NCBI RefSeq assembly: GCF_020905295.1
Contig: NZ_JAJJMM010000001.1
Span: forward strand, 6,421,861 to 6,485,860
Origin: Flavobacterium piscisymbiosum
GTDB taxonomy: Bacteria; Bacteroidota; Bacteroidia; Flavobacteriales; Flavobacteriaceae
DNA: 64,000 bases
Direction: 5' to 3'
The position numbers were made by a program, and so were the translations under genes. Numbering within the stretch: position 1 is the first letter of the stretch; every line of letters begins with the position of its first letter. The notes under the pieces were generated by a model. That model was not told the DNA's origin. It saw nothing but the letters and a program-made list of their open reading frames with translations, and made no database searches. Shown here in pieces: positions 39,661 through 48,035 of the stretch.

Positions 39661-39981
39661 ATGAAAAACGTAAAACTTATTTCATTAGCATTTTCTATGC
39701 TTATATGTTTCGTAGTAAAAGCACAGGAAAAAACAACTACAAAAGATACATTGCGCTCCATTTTAAACAATAAAATAATAATCTGTGCACCATCGAGGCC
39801 TCTTCTTAATGAGCCACTAACAATTCTGGATGGAATTGTAATAGATGCCAAGAAGTTTTCTAAAGTAAATCCTAATGACATTGAAAGCATTAAAGTTCTA
39901 AAAGGTATTGATGCTACTGCTCTTTACGGAAACAAAGCTATAAATGGAGCTATTGTTATTACATCAAAAAGAAAGGATTAA
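39661..39981 (+). CDS. small exported protein with stand-alone TonB-plug-like motif
   Basis: A 106-residue protein with a signal peptide ending near VVKAQ (about residue 22). The short mature domain's last 50 residues read ILDGIVIDAKKFSKVNPNDI, then ESIKVLKGIDATALYGNKA and NGAIVITSKRK. This is the plug signature seen in SusC receptors and in the tail of the preceding membrane protein. It is too short for any barrel. It follows the anti-sigma-like gene by 80 bp and may be its diffusible partner or a competitor. Function unknown; domain resemblance is clear. Confidence 0.7.
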   Translation: MKNVKLISLAFSMLICFVVKAQEKTTTKDTLRSILNNKIIICAPSRPLLNEPLTILDGIVIDAKKFSKVNPNDIESIKVLKGIDATALYGNKAINGAIVITSKRKD

Positions 39982-40123
39982 ACATTTTATTTTCGTCAAT
40001 TTCATTCGAATTTAATATTGATTTATTAACAAAATTATTTTTACATTTGACCTCCTTTTGAAAATTCTTCAAAATTTATTCAGATAAAAAATATTTACAT
40101 AAATCAATATCAAACAAAATTTC

Positions 40124-40711
40124 ATGAACCCACTTTTAAATCAGAATCTATTTCTTGTAAAAGAACATATCGGAATGTTTAAAGCCGCTAACAACTATGA
40201 TATTTATAATCCGGAAAGCAATGAAATTATAATGAACTGCCGCGAAAATAATCTTGGCTTTTTTACCAAAATGTTACGCTTTACAGATTATAAAAGAATG
40301 ACTCCTTTTGATATTGAAATTACGACAGCTTCAGGCGAAAAAATAATTTCGGTAAAACGTGGTATCGCATGGTTACGTTCGACTGTTGAAGTTTTTGACG
40401 AAAAAGATCGTTTAGTGGGAACATTTAAACAAAAAATATTTTCGATTGGAGGAAAATTTGAAATTCTGGATAAAAACGAAAGAACTGCCGCAACGCTTCA
40501 GGGAAAATGGACCGGATGGGATTTTAAATTCAGTCACGAAAACAAACAATTGGCTCAGGTAAGTAAAAAATGGGCAGGAATGGGTAAAGAGTTTTTTACC
40601 AGCGCTGATAATTATGTACTGCAAATCGAGGAAACTGTTGCACCTGACAGCCCTTTAAGACAATTAATCCTTGCCGCTGTCATGTGTATAGACATGGTAC
40701 TAAAGGAATAG
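40124..40711 (+). CDS. phospholipid scramblase-related protein (LURP-one fold)
   Basis: A 195-residue protein with the beta-barrel/central helix pattern of the scramblase-related (tubby-like) superfamily. Visible are NPLLNQNLFLVKEHIGMF, RMTPFDIEITTASGEKI, VKRGIAWLRSTVEVFDE, a GTFKQKIFSIGGKFEILD strand pair and the C-terminal hydrophobic helix LRQLILAAVMCIDMVL. The fold binds membranes or lipids; scramblase activity in bacteria is unproven. No signal peptide. It lies alone with 142 and 114 bp on either side. Confidence 0.82.
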   Translation: MNPLLNQNLFLVKEHIGMFKAANNYDIYNPESNEIIMNCRENNLGFFTKMLRFTDYKRMTPFDIEITTASGEKIISVKRGIAWLRSTVEVFDEKDRLVGTFKQKIFSIGGKFEILDKNERTAATLQGKWTGWDFKFSHENKQLAQVSKKWAGMGKEFFTSADNYVLQIEETVAPDSPLRQLILAAVMCIDMVLKE

Positions 40712-40825
40712 ATAAAAGTTGTTAAACTTAGATTAAGAAAATAGCTGAAAGCATCATTTTAGGAAGCAAAAACTGTATTTTTGTGTTACTAAAATGATGC
40801 TTTTTGCATTTCTAAAAAATAAATC

Positions 40826-41542
40826 ATGACAGACTTAAAAAATAAAAATGCCTTAATTACAGGTGCAGGAAAAGGAATTGGAAAAGCAATTGCGGTTGCA
40901 CTTGCCAAAGAAGGAGTAAACGTAATTTTAGTTTCAAGAACTCAGGCAGATGTTGATCAATTGGCTGCTGAAACTGCTGCATTAGGCGTAAAATCCCTGG
41001 CTTTATCTGCTGACGTTTCGGATATTAATTCTATCAATAGTGCTGTAGAAAAAGCTTTTGCAGAATTTAAAACCATAGACATTTTAATCAATAATGCAGG
41101 AATCGCTGCTTTTGGAAATTTCATGACATTGGAACCAGCTGCCTGGGAAAAAATTATTCAGGTCAACTTAATGGGAACGTATTATACAACCCGCGCTGTT
41201 TTACCTAATATGATCGAAAGACAAACTGGTGATATTATCAATATTTCGTCGACAGCAGGATTAAACGGAAATGCATTGACAAGTGCTTACAGCGCATCAA
41301 AATTTGCCGTTTTAGGATTGACTGATTCTTTGATGCAGGAAGTTCGTAAACACAACATACGCGTTACAGCTTTAACACCAAGTACCGTTGCCACCGATTT
41401 GGCTTTAGATTTAAAACTTACAGACGGAAATCCGGATAAAGTAATGCAATCTGAAGATGTAGCCGAATTAATTATCGCTCAGCTGAAATTAAGCCGTCGC
41501 GTTTTCATCAAAAACAGCAGTATTTGGTCTACTAATCCTTAA
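40826..41542 (+). CDS. short-chain dehydrogenase/reductase (FabG-like)
   Basis: A 238-residue classical [15 protein letters not shown] is the NADP-binding loop (about 13-24), NNAG follows at about 89-92, and the active site Ser-Tyr-Lys is seen in [20 protein letters not shown] followed by K. It matches 3-oxoacyl-ACP reductase-like enzymes, but the true fabG is usually in a fatty-acid cluster, so this could act on another ketone or alcohol. The final [11 protein letters not shown] is typical of flavobacterial members. Not in an operon: 108 bp of ATTCCAA repeats follow. Confidence 0.88.
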   Translation: MTDLKNKNALITGAGKGIGKAIAVALAKEGVNVILVSRTQADVDQLAAETAALGVKSLALSADVSDINSINSAVEKAFAEFKTIDILINNAGIAAFGNFMTLEPAAWEKIIQVNLMGTYYTTRAVLPNMIERQTGDIINISSTAGLNGNALTSAYSASKFAVLGLTDSLMQEVRKHNIRVTALTPSTVATDLALDLKLTDGNPDKVMQSEDVAELIIAQLKLSRRVFIKNSSIWSTNP

Positions 41543-41544
41543 AA

Positions 41545-41648
41545 AAATCAATAAATTCCAATTCCGAAACTTCGGGATAAATTCCAAATTCCAACTGCTA
41601 TTTAAATTGGAATTTGGAATTTTAAAAATTGGAATTTTAAAAAAAATA
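41545..41648. repeat. ATTCCAA-type inverted array with CCGAAACTTCGGG core
   Basis: ATTCCAATTCCG, ATTCCAAATTCCAAC and their complements TTGGAATTTGGAATT alternate on the two sides of a CCGAAACTTCGGG hairpin. It fills the space between the SDR gene and the next gene. Confidence 0.55.
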
Positions 41649-41650
41649 AA

Positions 41651-42160
41651 ATGGAACAATATTTAAGACAATTAATATCAATAGAATTCACAGATAAAAA
41701 AGAACTTTTTACTGGCTTTCTTATCGATTATTCTGATGACTGGATTTTACTGCGAAACAATCCTGAAGATTTTATACTGGATGGATTTGTGATTTTGAAG
41801 AACAAAAATATCGAAGTCATTCACAGAGATCAGGATCTTGCATTTACCGAAAAAGTAATTCGCTTAAAAGGTCTAAAAACAAATGCTGAAGATATTATCC
41901 CGATTCGTGATTTAAGTTCGATTTTGAATTATGTAAATAACAAATACGGTATTTTTCAGATTTCGAAAAAATCGGCGAAATCAGCTTATCTAGGTAAATT
42001 AATAGAATTAAACGACGAGGAACTAACTATTGATTTTTTAGACATAAAAGGTCAGTTTGGTGGTGAATTGAGTTTTAATCCGCAAAAAATAAGAGTTATC
42101 GAGTTTGATACGGATTATATCAATTCGTTGAAGTTGGTGATTCCGGAAGATCAGAAATAG
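41651..42160 (+). CDS. hypothetical protein, unknown function
   Basis: A 169-residue soluble protein with repeated beta-rich segments (RQLISIEFTDKKELFTGFLI, DDWILLRNN, KLIELNDEELTIDFLDIKGQ) suggestive of two Sm/SH3-like halves. No family recognised and no signal or membrane span. It ends with the codons for YINSLKLVIPEDQK, and a second, near-identical copy of that ending (YINPLKFVIPEDQK plus stop) lies at 42796-42840, after the next gene. The lipoprotein gene begins 3 bp after the stop, so the two are coupled. Confidence 0.7.
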   Translation: MEQYLRQLISIEFTDKKELFTGFLIDYSDDWILLRNNPEDFILDGFVILKNKNIEVIHRDQDLAFTEKVIRLKGLKTNAEDIIPIRDLSSILNYVNNKYGIFQISKKSAKSAYLGKLIELNDEELTIDFLDIKGQFGGELSFNPQKIRVIEFDTDYINSLKLVIPEDQK

Positions 42161-42163
42161 AGT

Positions 42164-42781
42164 ATGTATAAAACTATCCTGTTATTCGCTGCTTTTCTTT
42201 TGATTTCATGCTCGCAAAAAAATAAATCCGAGAATCCAATAATCGAAAAATCAAAAAAAGATTCTGTTTCGGTTAAACTTCAAGACAAAACTTCTCAAGG
42301 AGAAAAAACAAATAAACTCTTGATTGGTAAAAAAATTGAAGGCGACTTTGATGGTGACGGAAAAAATGAATTTGCCTTTGTTACAAAAACAAAAGAAGGT
42401 GAAGGAAATCCTATTGAGGACGGAACTCCTGACGAATACACTATTTCATTCAGCAATCCTGTACTAAAACCCATTATTATTGGTTGCTGTGAAGCTCAGC
42501 TTATTAATGAAGGAGATTTAAACCAAGATGGAAAAGATGATTTTTCAATCTTTCAGGCGCCTATGAACGGATGTACTTATTCGATGACAACCTATTCTTT
42601 ACAAAATTCAAATTGGAAACAAATTATAGAATCCTTTTTAATTTCAACTGGCTGTGATGGATTTACAGCTGAAGATTTACAAAACACCATTTTTATTGAA
42701 AACAAAACAGTTTATAAAATGGAAAGGGATCCTAATGACGAAAGTTTAAAATTGACCCGAAAGAAAATTGAATTGAAATAA
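42164..42781 (+). CDS. lipoprotein with FG-GAP/EF-hand-like DxDxDG motifs
   Basis: A 205-residue lipoprotein (lipid cysteine at about 16 in LLISCSQ). Two calcium-loop-like motifs, GDFDGDGKNEFAFV (about 61-74) and GDLNQDGKDDFSIF (about 119-132), recall integrin FG-GAP or dockerin repeats. Two cysteine-containing stretches (GCCEAQ and GCTYSM / TGCDGF) may form disulfides. A similar lipoprotein with one such motif is at 59833. It follows the 41651 gene by 3 bp. Function unknown; surface or periplasmic. Confidence 0.72.
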   Translation: MYKTILLFAAFLLISCSQKNKSENPIIEKSKKDSVSVKLQDKTSQGEKTNKLLIGKKIEGDFDGDGKNEFAFVTKTKEGEGNPIEDGTPDEYTISFSNPVLKPIIIGCCEAQLINEGDLNQDGKDDFSIFQAPMNGCTYSMTTYSLQNSNWKQIIESFLISTGCDGFTAEDLQNTIFIENKTVYKMERDPNDESLKLTRKKIELK

Positions 42782-42795
42782 AGCACGTATATCTT

Positions 42796-42840
42796 TATAT
42801 TAATCCTTTGAAATTTGTAATTCCGGAAGATCAGAAATAG
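42796..42840 (+). pseudogene. duplicated 3' fragment of the 41651-42160 gene
   Basis: TATATTAATCCTTTGAAATT onward encodes YINPLKFVIPEDQK and a stop, matching 12 of 14 residues of the real gene's C-terminus (YINSLKLVIPEDQK) and 21 identical bases at the end (ATTCCGGAAGATCAGAAATA plus G). No start codon or upstream match remains, so it is a leftover of a tandem duplication or a recombination scar. Confidence 0.65.
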
Positions 42841-42905
42841 AATTTATTCTAAATACAACTAACGTTTTAACTTTGTCAAAGTTTAAAACTTTGACAAAAT
42901 TCTAT

Positions 42906-42946
42906 AAAACAGAAAAGCCCTTTTGTACAAAGGGCTTTTCTGTTTT
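42906..42946. terminator. bidirectional terminator
   Basis: AAAACAGAAAAGCCCTTT (42906-42923) pairs perfectly with 42929-42946 around a 5-base loop, with A/T runs at both edges. It separates the plus-strand lipoprotein gene from the convergent mtaB gene. A second hairpin (CTTTGTCAAAG / CTTTGACAAAG, about 42874-42899) precedes it. Confidence 0.88.
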
Positions 42947-43003
42947 ATTAGTCTGGTTGCTTCTTTCCTGGCAATGACAAACTTTGCGCACAAACTATAT
43001 ATT

Positions 43004-44338
43004 TTATGCTTCTGCCAATTTATTTAAAAATTCTAAACGAACACTTCCGTCTTCGTCGATTTTTGTCAGGTTAATTTCTTGTAATGTATTTACCAATTCC
43101 GGGTTCCATGGTGTTTTTACTTTTACGTAGTTTTCGGTAAAACCGTGAATATATCCTTCTTTATTTTCACTTTCGAACAAAACCGTTCTGTTAGATCCTA
43201 ATTGACTTTCGTAGAAAGCACGACGTTTTTTAACGGATAATCCGCGTAGCATTTTGCTTCGTTTTGCTCTTACGTTTGCAGGAACAACACCAAGCATATT
43301 TGCAGCTTCTGTATTGTCTCTTTCTGAATACGTGAATACGTGTAAGTAAGAAATATCCATTTCGTTAAGAAAATGATACGTTTCTAAGAAATGCTCATCG
43401 GTTTCACCAGGGAAACCTACAATGACGTCAACACCAATACAAGCGTGTGGCATTACTTCACGAATTTTGTTTACTCGTTCTGTATAGACTTCACGTAAAT
43501 AACGACGTTTCATTAATTTTAAAATATCATTACTTCCTGATTGCAACGGAATATGAAAATGAGGTACAAAAGTTCTGCTTTTAGAAACAAATTCTATCGT
43601 TTCATTTTTCAATAAATTAGGTTCTATTGATGAAATTCTCAAACGTTCGATTCCTTCAACTTTATCCAGAGCCTGCACTAAATCAAGAAAAGTATGTTCG
43701 TGTTTTTTGTTCCCGAATTCTCCTTTTCCGTAATCACCGATATTTACTCCGGTTAAAACAATTTCTTTGATATTTTGAGCCGAAATCTCTTTAGCATTTT
43801 GTAATACATTTTCTAAAGCATCACTTCTCGAAATTCCTCTTGCTAACGGAATTGTACAATAGGTACATTTATAATCGCAACCATCCTGAACTTTCAGGAA
43901 AGCACGAGTTCTGTCTCCAATAGAATAACTACCGACATAAAAATCAGCTTCGGCAATTTCGCATGAGTGAACCTCACCCATGTCATTTTTACTCAAATCA
44001 TTAATATAATCGGTAATTTTAAATTTTTCGGTAGCACCAAGAACCAAATCAACGCCATCAACAGCCGCTAATTCTTCCGGTTTTAATTGTGCGTAGCAGC
44101 CTACTGCCGCAACAAAAGCTTTATCGTTAAGTTTCATTGCTTTTTTTACGACCTGCTTAAATTGCTTATCAGCATTCTCAGTAACTGAGCAAGTATTGAT
44201 AACATAAATGTCTGCTATTTCTTCAAAATCAACGCGATCAAAACCTTCGTCATTAAAGTTTCTGGCGATTGTAGAAGTTTCTGAAAAATTCAGTTTGCAA
44301 CCAAGCGTATAAAAGGCAACTTTTTTTCTGTTTTCCAT
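43004..44338 (-). CDS. mtaB: tRNA t6A37 methylthiotransferase MtaB
   Basis: A 444-residue radical SAM enzyme that adds a methylthio group to t6A at tRNA position 37 (ms2t6A). The N-terminal UPF0004 domain holds the first cluster's cysteines (TLGCKLN, INTCSVTE, VGCYAQ). The radical SAM motif is CDYKCTYC (about 153-160), and the C-terminal TRAM domain follows. MtaB rather than MiaB is favoured by GCKLNFSETSTIARNF and the spacing of the cysteines. The ATG at 44338 gives the usual short leader MENRKKVAFYTLGCK. It stands alone after the bidirectional terminator. Confidence 0.93.
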   Translation of the reverse strand: MENRKKVAFYTLGCKLNFSETSTIARNFNDEGFDRVDFEEIADIYVINTCSVTENADKQFKQVVKKAMKLNDKAFVAAVGCYAQLKPEELAAVDGVDLVLGATEKFKITDYINDLSKNDMGEVHSCEIAEADFYVGSYSIGDRTRAFLKVQDGCDYKCTYCTIPLARGISRSDALENVLQNAKEISAQNIKEIVLTGVNIGDYGKGEFGNKKHEHTFLDLVQALDKVEGIERLRISSIEPNLLKNETIEFVSKSRTFVPHFHIPLQSGSNDILKLMKRRYLREVYTERVNKIREVMPHACIGVDVIVGFPGETDEHFLETYHFLNEMDISYLHVFTYSERDNTEAANMLGVVPANVRAKRSKMLRGLSVKKRRAFYESQLGSNRTVLFESENKEGYIHGFTENYVKVKTPWNPELVNTLQEINLTKIDEDGSVRLEFLNKLAEA

Positions 44339-44842
44339 GGGAATAAACTACGTTTTAAGTAGTAAGATATTATATTTACATCTCTTTTAAAGAGTTTGCA
44401 AATTTACGTACAATATTCTTTAAAATAAAATCAATAATACACTATATATCAATATTTTGAAGCAAACCAATATTTAGTCTGTTCTAAAAAACTATATCGT
44501 AAACCACACAAACAAGGAATAAAATTTATTTGCAATAAAAGCAACTCATGATTTCAATAAGAATAAAATGACAAAATTATCGATTAAATGCAAATATCAT
44601 CGATTAAATACATTTTTTTGTATATTAAATTCAAATTTTCTTACATTTAACTTTGTTTAATTCGTTCATTAAAAGTAATTTCACTTTCTATAAAACTAGT
44701 AAGAAAAAATTATATTATTTAAACAATAATTTGCACATAACAATTTTGATTTTCCCTCGTTATGTTGTTGTTTTGTTGTTATAAAAAATGGGAAGGCCGA
44801 AAACCAGAAAGAGTAGGCAAAAATTATAAATTAAAACTCCAT
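44339..44842. other. 504-bp AT-rich gap with ATCGATTAAAT direct repeats
   Basis: Divergent region between mtaB and an exported protein gene. The only structure I see is ATCGATTAAATGCAAAT (44579) and ATCGATTAAATACATTT (44599), 20 bp apart, which could be an operator. The stretch is otherwise very AT-rich with no coding pattern. Confidence 0.5.
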
Positions 44843-45361
44843 ATGAAAGCATTTTTACCCACAATCTGCTTGATGTTCTTAACCATTTTTAGCTCGCAAG
44901 CGCAAACTGCTGCTCCAGCTGCTAATCCATTTCCATCTATTAGTACATTGACAACTTGGGCGAGCTTAAATTCTCAATCTCAATTTGATATTGCAATTCG
45001 TGCGGTTGGATTTAAATTTGAAGTAAAAGAACCGGGTGAAGGCTCAACAGCTTACACTTATATTCGCAAAGTAACTGTAAATGAAGTAAATTATACAGAT
45101 AGAATTGTTTACAGAATTACTAGTAATAATTCAGCAAGTATTATTTCGTTAGTAACAGCTTCTACAGATTTAGTAAGCTTGTACACACCACAATTGTCGA
45201 CTTTTAAGAACAACAATTGTAAAACTGAGATGTCTAAAGACAAAAACACTACTTGTACTTGTTACGAAAGTGCCAATTTTGCAATCGATCTTTGCGACGA
45301 GCGTGTAAAACTTACAATGGGTGACGGAAATAAATATTTTGTTTCTGTAGCTAAAAAATAA
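44843..45361 (+). CDS. small exported protein, unknown function
   Basis: A 172-residue protein whose signal ends in SSQAQ (about 1-21). A proline/alanine-rich linker precedes a compact domain with PSISTLTTWASLNSQSQFDI and a C-terminal cysteine set (NNCKTEMS, TTCTCYES, DLCDERVK). The four cysteines suggest two disulfides. I start at the ATG at 44843, which gives a clean signal peptide; the longer frame from 44762 has none. No family recognised. It is followed by a hairpin at 45400-45446 and flanked upstream by ATCGATTAAAT repeats. Confidence 0.7.
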   Translation: MKAFLPTICLMFLTIFSSQAQTAAPAANPFPSISTLTTWASLNSQSQFDIAIRAVGFKFEVKEPGEGSTAYTYIRKVTVNEVNYTDRIVYRITSNNSASIISLVTASTDLVSLYTPQLSTFKNNNCKTEMSKDKNTTCTCYESANFAIDLCDERVKLTMGDGNKYFVSVAKK

Positions 45362-45399
45362 TTTCTAAGATAAGTATTAGAAAAACTACGAGCTGTTTT

Positions 45400-45446
45400 C
45401 CAAATCTTTGTGAATCTTAAATGAGATTAAGTTTACAAAGATTTGG
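45400..45446. terminator. hairpin between convergent genes
   Basis: CCAAATCTTTG (45400-45410) is complementary to CAAAGATTTGG (45436-45446), and the inner parts AATCTTAA / GATTAAG also pair. It lies between the exported protein gene and the acetyltransferase gene end. Confidence 0.55.
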
Positions 45447-45463
45447 AACGCATTTCTTAGGTT

Positions 45464-45991
45464 TTATAAGTTTGGATTTTTTAATTCGTACCAAACTTCC
45501 AATTCTTCTTCATATTCAAAAGAATTTACGTACTGCAAACCAAGCTTTTCTAAAATTCTTCTCGAGTTTTCATTTCCCGCATCGGCGTAAGCGTAAATCG
45601 CATCTACTTTCATTACGTTAAAACCGTGATCTATAAAAGCTTTTCCAGCTTCGGTTGCGTATCCTTTTCCCCAATGTTTTTCGATAAAACGATATCCTAT
45701 TTCATAAAAATCTTTATGATTGTTGATTTCATTGGTAATAAATTTTATTCCTGACCAGCCTATAAACTCATTCGTTTCTTTTAAGATCACGGCCAAACGA
45801 CCAGTTCCGAAAGCTGCATATTGCTGTTGAATATTTTTTATCTGATCCAGACTTTCGCTAATGTGTTTTACTGGTTTATTTCCAACAAAAAGATGAACAT
45901 TAGGATTAGAATCCAATTCAAACATTCCATCAACATCCGTGAGAAATAATTCCCTTAAAAGCAATCGTTCTGTTTCTATTGGCTCTTTCAT
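45464..45991 (-). CDS. GNAT family N-acetyltransferase (RimJ/RimL-like)
   Basis: A 175-residue acetyl-CoA-dependent acetyltransferase. It begins EPIETERLLLRELFLTDVDG, the RimJ/RimL-type start. It has the acetyl-CoA loop in GYRFIEKHWGKGYATEAGKA (about 110-130, Q/R-x-x-G-x-G/A region) and AYADAGNENSRRILEKLGL near the end. Substrates in this group are protein N-termini, amines or antibiotics; here unknown. It ends 102 bp from the convergent gene and starts 12 bp after the stop of the HAD gene upstream on the same strand, so the two are co-transcribed. Confidence 0.88.
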   Translation of the reverse strand: MKEPIETERLLLRELFLTDVDGMFELDSNPNVHLFVGNKPVKHISESLDQIKNIQQQYAAFGTGRLAVILKETNEFIGWSGIKFITNEINNHKDFYEIGYRFIEKHWGKGYATEAGKAFIDHGFNVMKVDAIYAYADAGNENSRRILEKLGLQYVNSFEYEEELEVWYELKNPNL

Positions 45992-46003
45992 CTAAAAAAT
46001 AAT

Positions 46004-46807
46004 TTAGTTTAAAATATAGCGTTTTACCACTTCAGCAACTCCATCATTATTATTTGATGCTACAATAACATCTGCTCTGTCACGTAATTCAGGCGTTACA
46101 TTATCAACCCAAACTCCAAGTCCGGCGTATTCAATCATTGTTAAATCATTTCCTGCGTTTCCTACGGCAATAATTTCACTTTGATGGATGTTTAGCTTTT
46201 CAGCCAAAAGTTTTAAACTCGCTGCTTTATCAATTCCGTTTTGAGCTGCTTCCAGGAAAAAAGGTTTCGACATTGCAACACTTAAATGTGGCATTGCCAG
46301 TTTTAAATCTCCTTCAACTTCTTTAAGATAAGAAGGCTCTGCCAATAAAATACATTTTACTGCAGGTTTGGTAACCGCTGCTTTAAAATCAGATACTTTA
46401 TTATGTGGTAATCCCGTGATTTCTTTTTCGATGTCGATGTACTCAGAATCTGTTTCGCTAACAATTTCACCATCAATATAGGTAATAATATGCGTTTTCA
46501 TTTTTACACTATAATCGTACAAATCATGAATTTGTTCCGGCGTTAAACATTGTTCAAACAACACCAGATCATCTTTTACAGTACTAATTACAGCACCATT
46601 AAATGATATAATATAAGAGTCGTACAAATCAAGCTGCAATTCTTTAGCGTAAGCTGTCATGGCAGATGTTGGTCTGCCTGAAGCCAAAACTAAATGAACG
46701 CCTTTTGCCTGCGCTTCAAGAAGTACTTTTTTATTTAGGTCCGAAATTTTATGATCGTCTGTCAACAAGGTATCATCCATGTCGAGCACTAGCATTTTAT
46801 ATTGCAT
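46004..46807 (-). CDS. Cof-type HAD-IIB family phosphatase
   Basis: A 267-residue HAD hydrolase with LDMDDTLLTDD (nucleophile Asp at about 9), LVLASGRPTSAM (motif II), the lysine of motif III in GIDKAASLKLL, and AVGNAGNDLTMIEYAGLGV (motif IV). The cap domain is of C2B type between motifs II and III, as in YidA/Cof sugar-phosphate and flavin-nucleotide phosphatases. Substrate not predictable. Transcribed with the acetyltransferase. Upstream is a CAGTTTT-type repeat hairpin (about 46811-46890). Confidence 0.9.
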   Translation of the reverse strand: MQYKMLVLDMDDTLLTDDHKISDLNKKVLLEAQAKGVHLVLASGRPTSAMTAYAKELQLDLYDSYIISFNGAVISTVKDDLVLFEQCLTPEQIHDLYDYSVKMKTHIITYIDGEIVSETDSEYIDIEKEITGLPHNKVSDFKAAVTKPAVKCILLAEPSYLKEVEGDLKLAMPHLSVAMSKPFFLEAAQNGIDKAASLKLLAEKLNIHQSEIIAVGNAGNDLTMIEYAGLGVWVDNVTPELRDRADVIVASNNNDGVAEVVKRYILN

Positions 46808-46810
46808 TAT

Positions 46811-46890
46811 TTCTTAGTTTTCAGTTATTAGTCACAGTATACAGTCTCAGTTTTCAGTGCTCACTGAGACTGAAAACTGAGACTATTTAC
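46811..46890. repeat. CAGTTTT/CAGTCTC-type inverted array
   Basis: TTAGTTTTCAGTTATTAGTC and CAGTCTCAGTTTTCAGTG are mirrored by CACTGAGACTGAAAACTGAG. The same class occurs at 47965-48030 and 58140-58172. Confidence 0.6.
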
Positions 46891-46894
46891 TTAT

Positions 46895-47113
46895 CTAAAG
46901 ACTCATTCTGAATTCCTCGATAACCGGATTTGCTTTTGCAAAATCGGTTTCCTGAATAAATACCTCAACGGCTAAATCAGATTGTCCAAAACCACCTAAA
47001 CGAGCGGACTGAATATTATCTTTTTTTGTTGTTTCTACTCCTGCTTCTTCTAATCTTTCTTGTAAAGCAAGTGCTAGAACTTCGCTTCCTGAATATACTT
47101 TCATTAATCCCAT
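46895..47113 (-). CDS. DUF2007 domain protein (putative signal-transducing)
   Basis: A 72-residue soluble protein matching the short DUF2007 fold: MKVYSGSEVLALALQERLEE at the start, a middle loop with glycines (SARLGGFGQSDLAVEV) and VFIQETDFAKANPVIEEF at the end. The domain resembles the PII/ACT ferredoxin-like fold and is called putative signal transducing, but its biochemical role is not established. It starts at the second or first methionine (MGLMKV). It lies 28 bp downstream of the alpha/beta hydrolase gene on the same strand. Confidence 0.8.
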   Translation of the reverse strand: MGLMKVYSGSEVLALALQERLEEAGVETTKKDNIQSARLGGFGQSDLAVEVFIQETDFAKANPVIEEFRMSL

Positions 47114-47141
47114 AACATTCTATTTTTATTATTTTTTATTT

Positions 47142-47957
47142 CTACTGTAATATTATTTTTAGCTGATTCTGAAAATCACTGTTTTCATTCATACCAATAT
47201 GTTCCTGATCTTTTAGCGGATAAAAATGCCCGTTACTTTTTAAAAGCTGACTTAAACGAACTGAATTTTCATAAGGAATCAATTGATCCTTCATTCCATG
47301 AAAAATGTAAACTGGAACTTTAATTTTTGGCAGATATTCATACGTTTCCAAACTAAACTTTTTTAAGAAATCCGGAAAAAACGGCACTCTTTTACTAGAT
47401 AATTCTGTAAAACTAAAATAAGGCGATTGCAGTATCAAAGCTTTAGGATGATTCTCATAAGCTAAAATAGTTGCAAGTCCGGAACCAATTGAATAACCCG
47501 CAATAATAATTTTATTTTCCGGATATCGTTTCGTTAGTGTTTTATAAACAACAGAAACATCTTTATTCAATTGTTCTTCGTTCTCAATTTCACCTTCACT
47601 TTTACCAAAACTTCTATAATCTAAAATAAAAATATCATATCCTAAACGCGTATAAATTTTCGCGATCTTTCCCCAAGTTTCTAATGTTCCGGCATTTCCA
47701 TGAAGATAAAAAACTAACCCTTTAGAATTTTCAGCTTTAAATAATAATCCGTTTAATTTTATACCATCAAAAGACGTGATATTTATTTCTTCAAATTTCT
47801 GCTGATAATCAAATTGATAATCTTTTGAAAGTTGAGCACTTTGGAAAACCATTCCAACCTGATTGAAATAAACGTAGGAAACAATGACTACATAAATAAC
47901 AACAAAAAATGCCAGAAGCACAATTGTTAAAAATTTAAGTGTTTTCAGCATCTCCAT
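47142..47957 (-). CDS. membrane-anchored alpha/beta hydrolase (ABHD13/BEM46-like)
   Basis: A 271-residue protein with an N-terminal membrane helix (about 7-29). A serine hydrolase domain follows: oxyanion HGNAGTLETW, nucleophile elbow GYSIGSG (about 153-159), the acid in HGMKDQLIP and the histidine in DQEHIGMN. This is the BEM46/ABHD13 group, whose substrates are largely unknown (lipid or thioester hydrolases). The N-terminal helix places the domain on one face of the inner membrane. It is preceded by a CAGTTTT repeat hairpin and followed closely by the DUF2007 gene. Confidence 0.85.
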   Translation of the reverse strand: MEMLKTLKFLTIVLLAFFVVIYVVIVSYVYFNQVGMVFQSAQLSKDYQFDYQQKFEEINITSFDGIKLNGLLFKAENSKGLVFYLHGNAGTLETWGKIAKIYTRLGYDIFILDYRSFGKSEGEIENEEQLNKDVSVVYKTLTKRYPENKIIIAGYSIGSGLATILAYENHPKALILQSPYFSFTELSSKRVPFFPDFLKKFSLETYEYLPKIKVPVYIFHGMKDQLIPYENSVRLSQLLKSNGHFYPLKDQEHIGMNENSDFQNQLKIILQ

Positions 47958-47964
47958 AGATTAT

Positions 47965-48030
47965 TTTTTAGTTTTCAGTCTCAGTTTCAGTTTTCAATAT
48001 TAGACTGAAAACTGAAACTGAAAACTGCGA
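47965..48030. repeat. CAGTTTT-type inverted array
   Basis: TTAGTTTTCAGTCTCAGTTT and its complement around 48003-48029 make a long hairpin between the truncated helicase gene and the alpha/beta hydrolase gene. Confidence 0.65.
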
Positions 48031-48035
48031 CTTTC

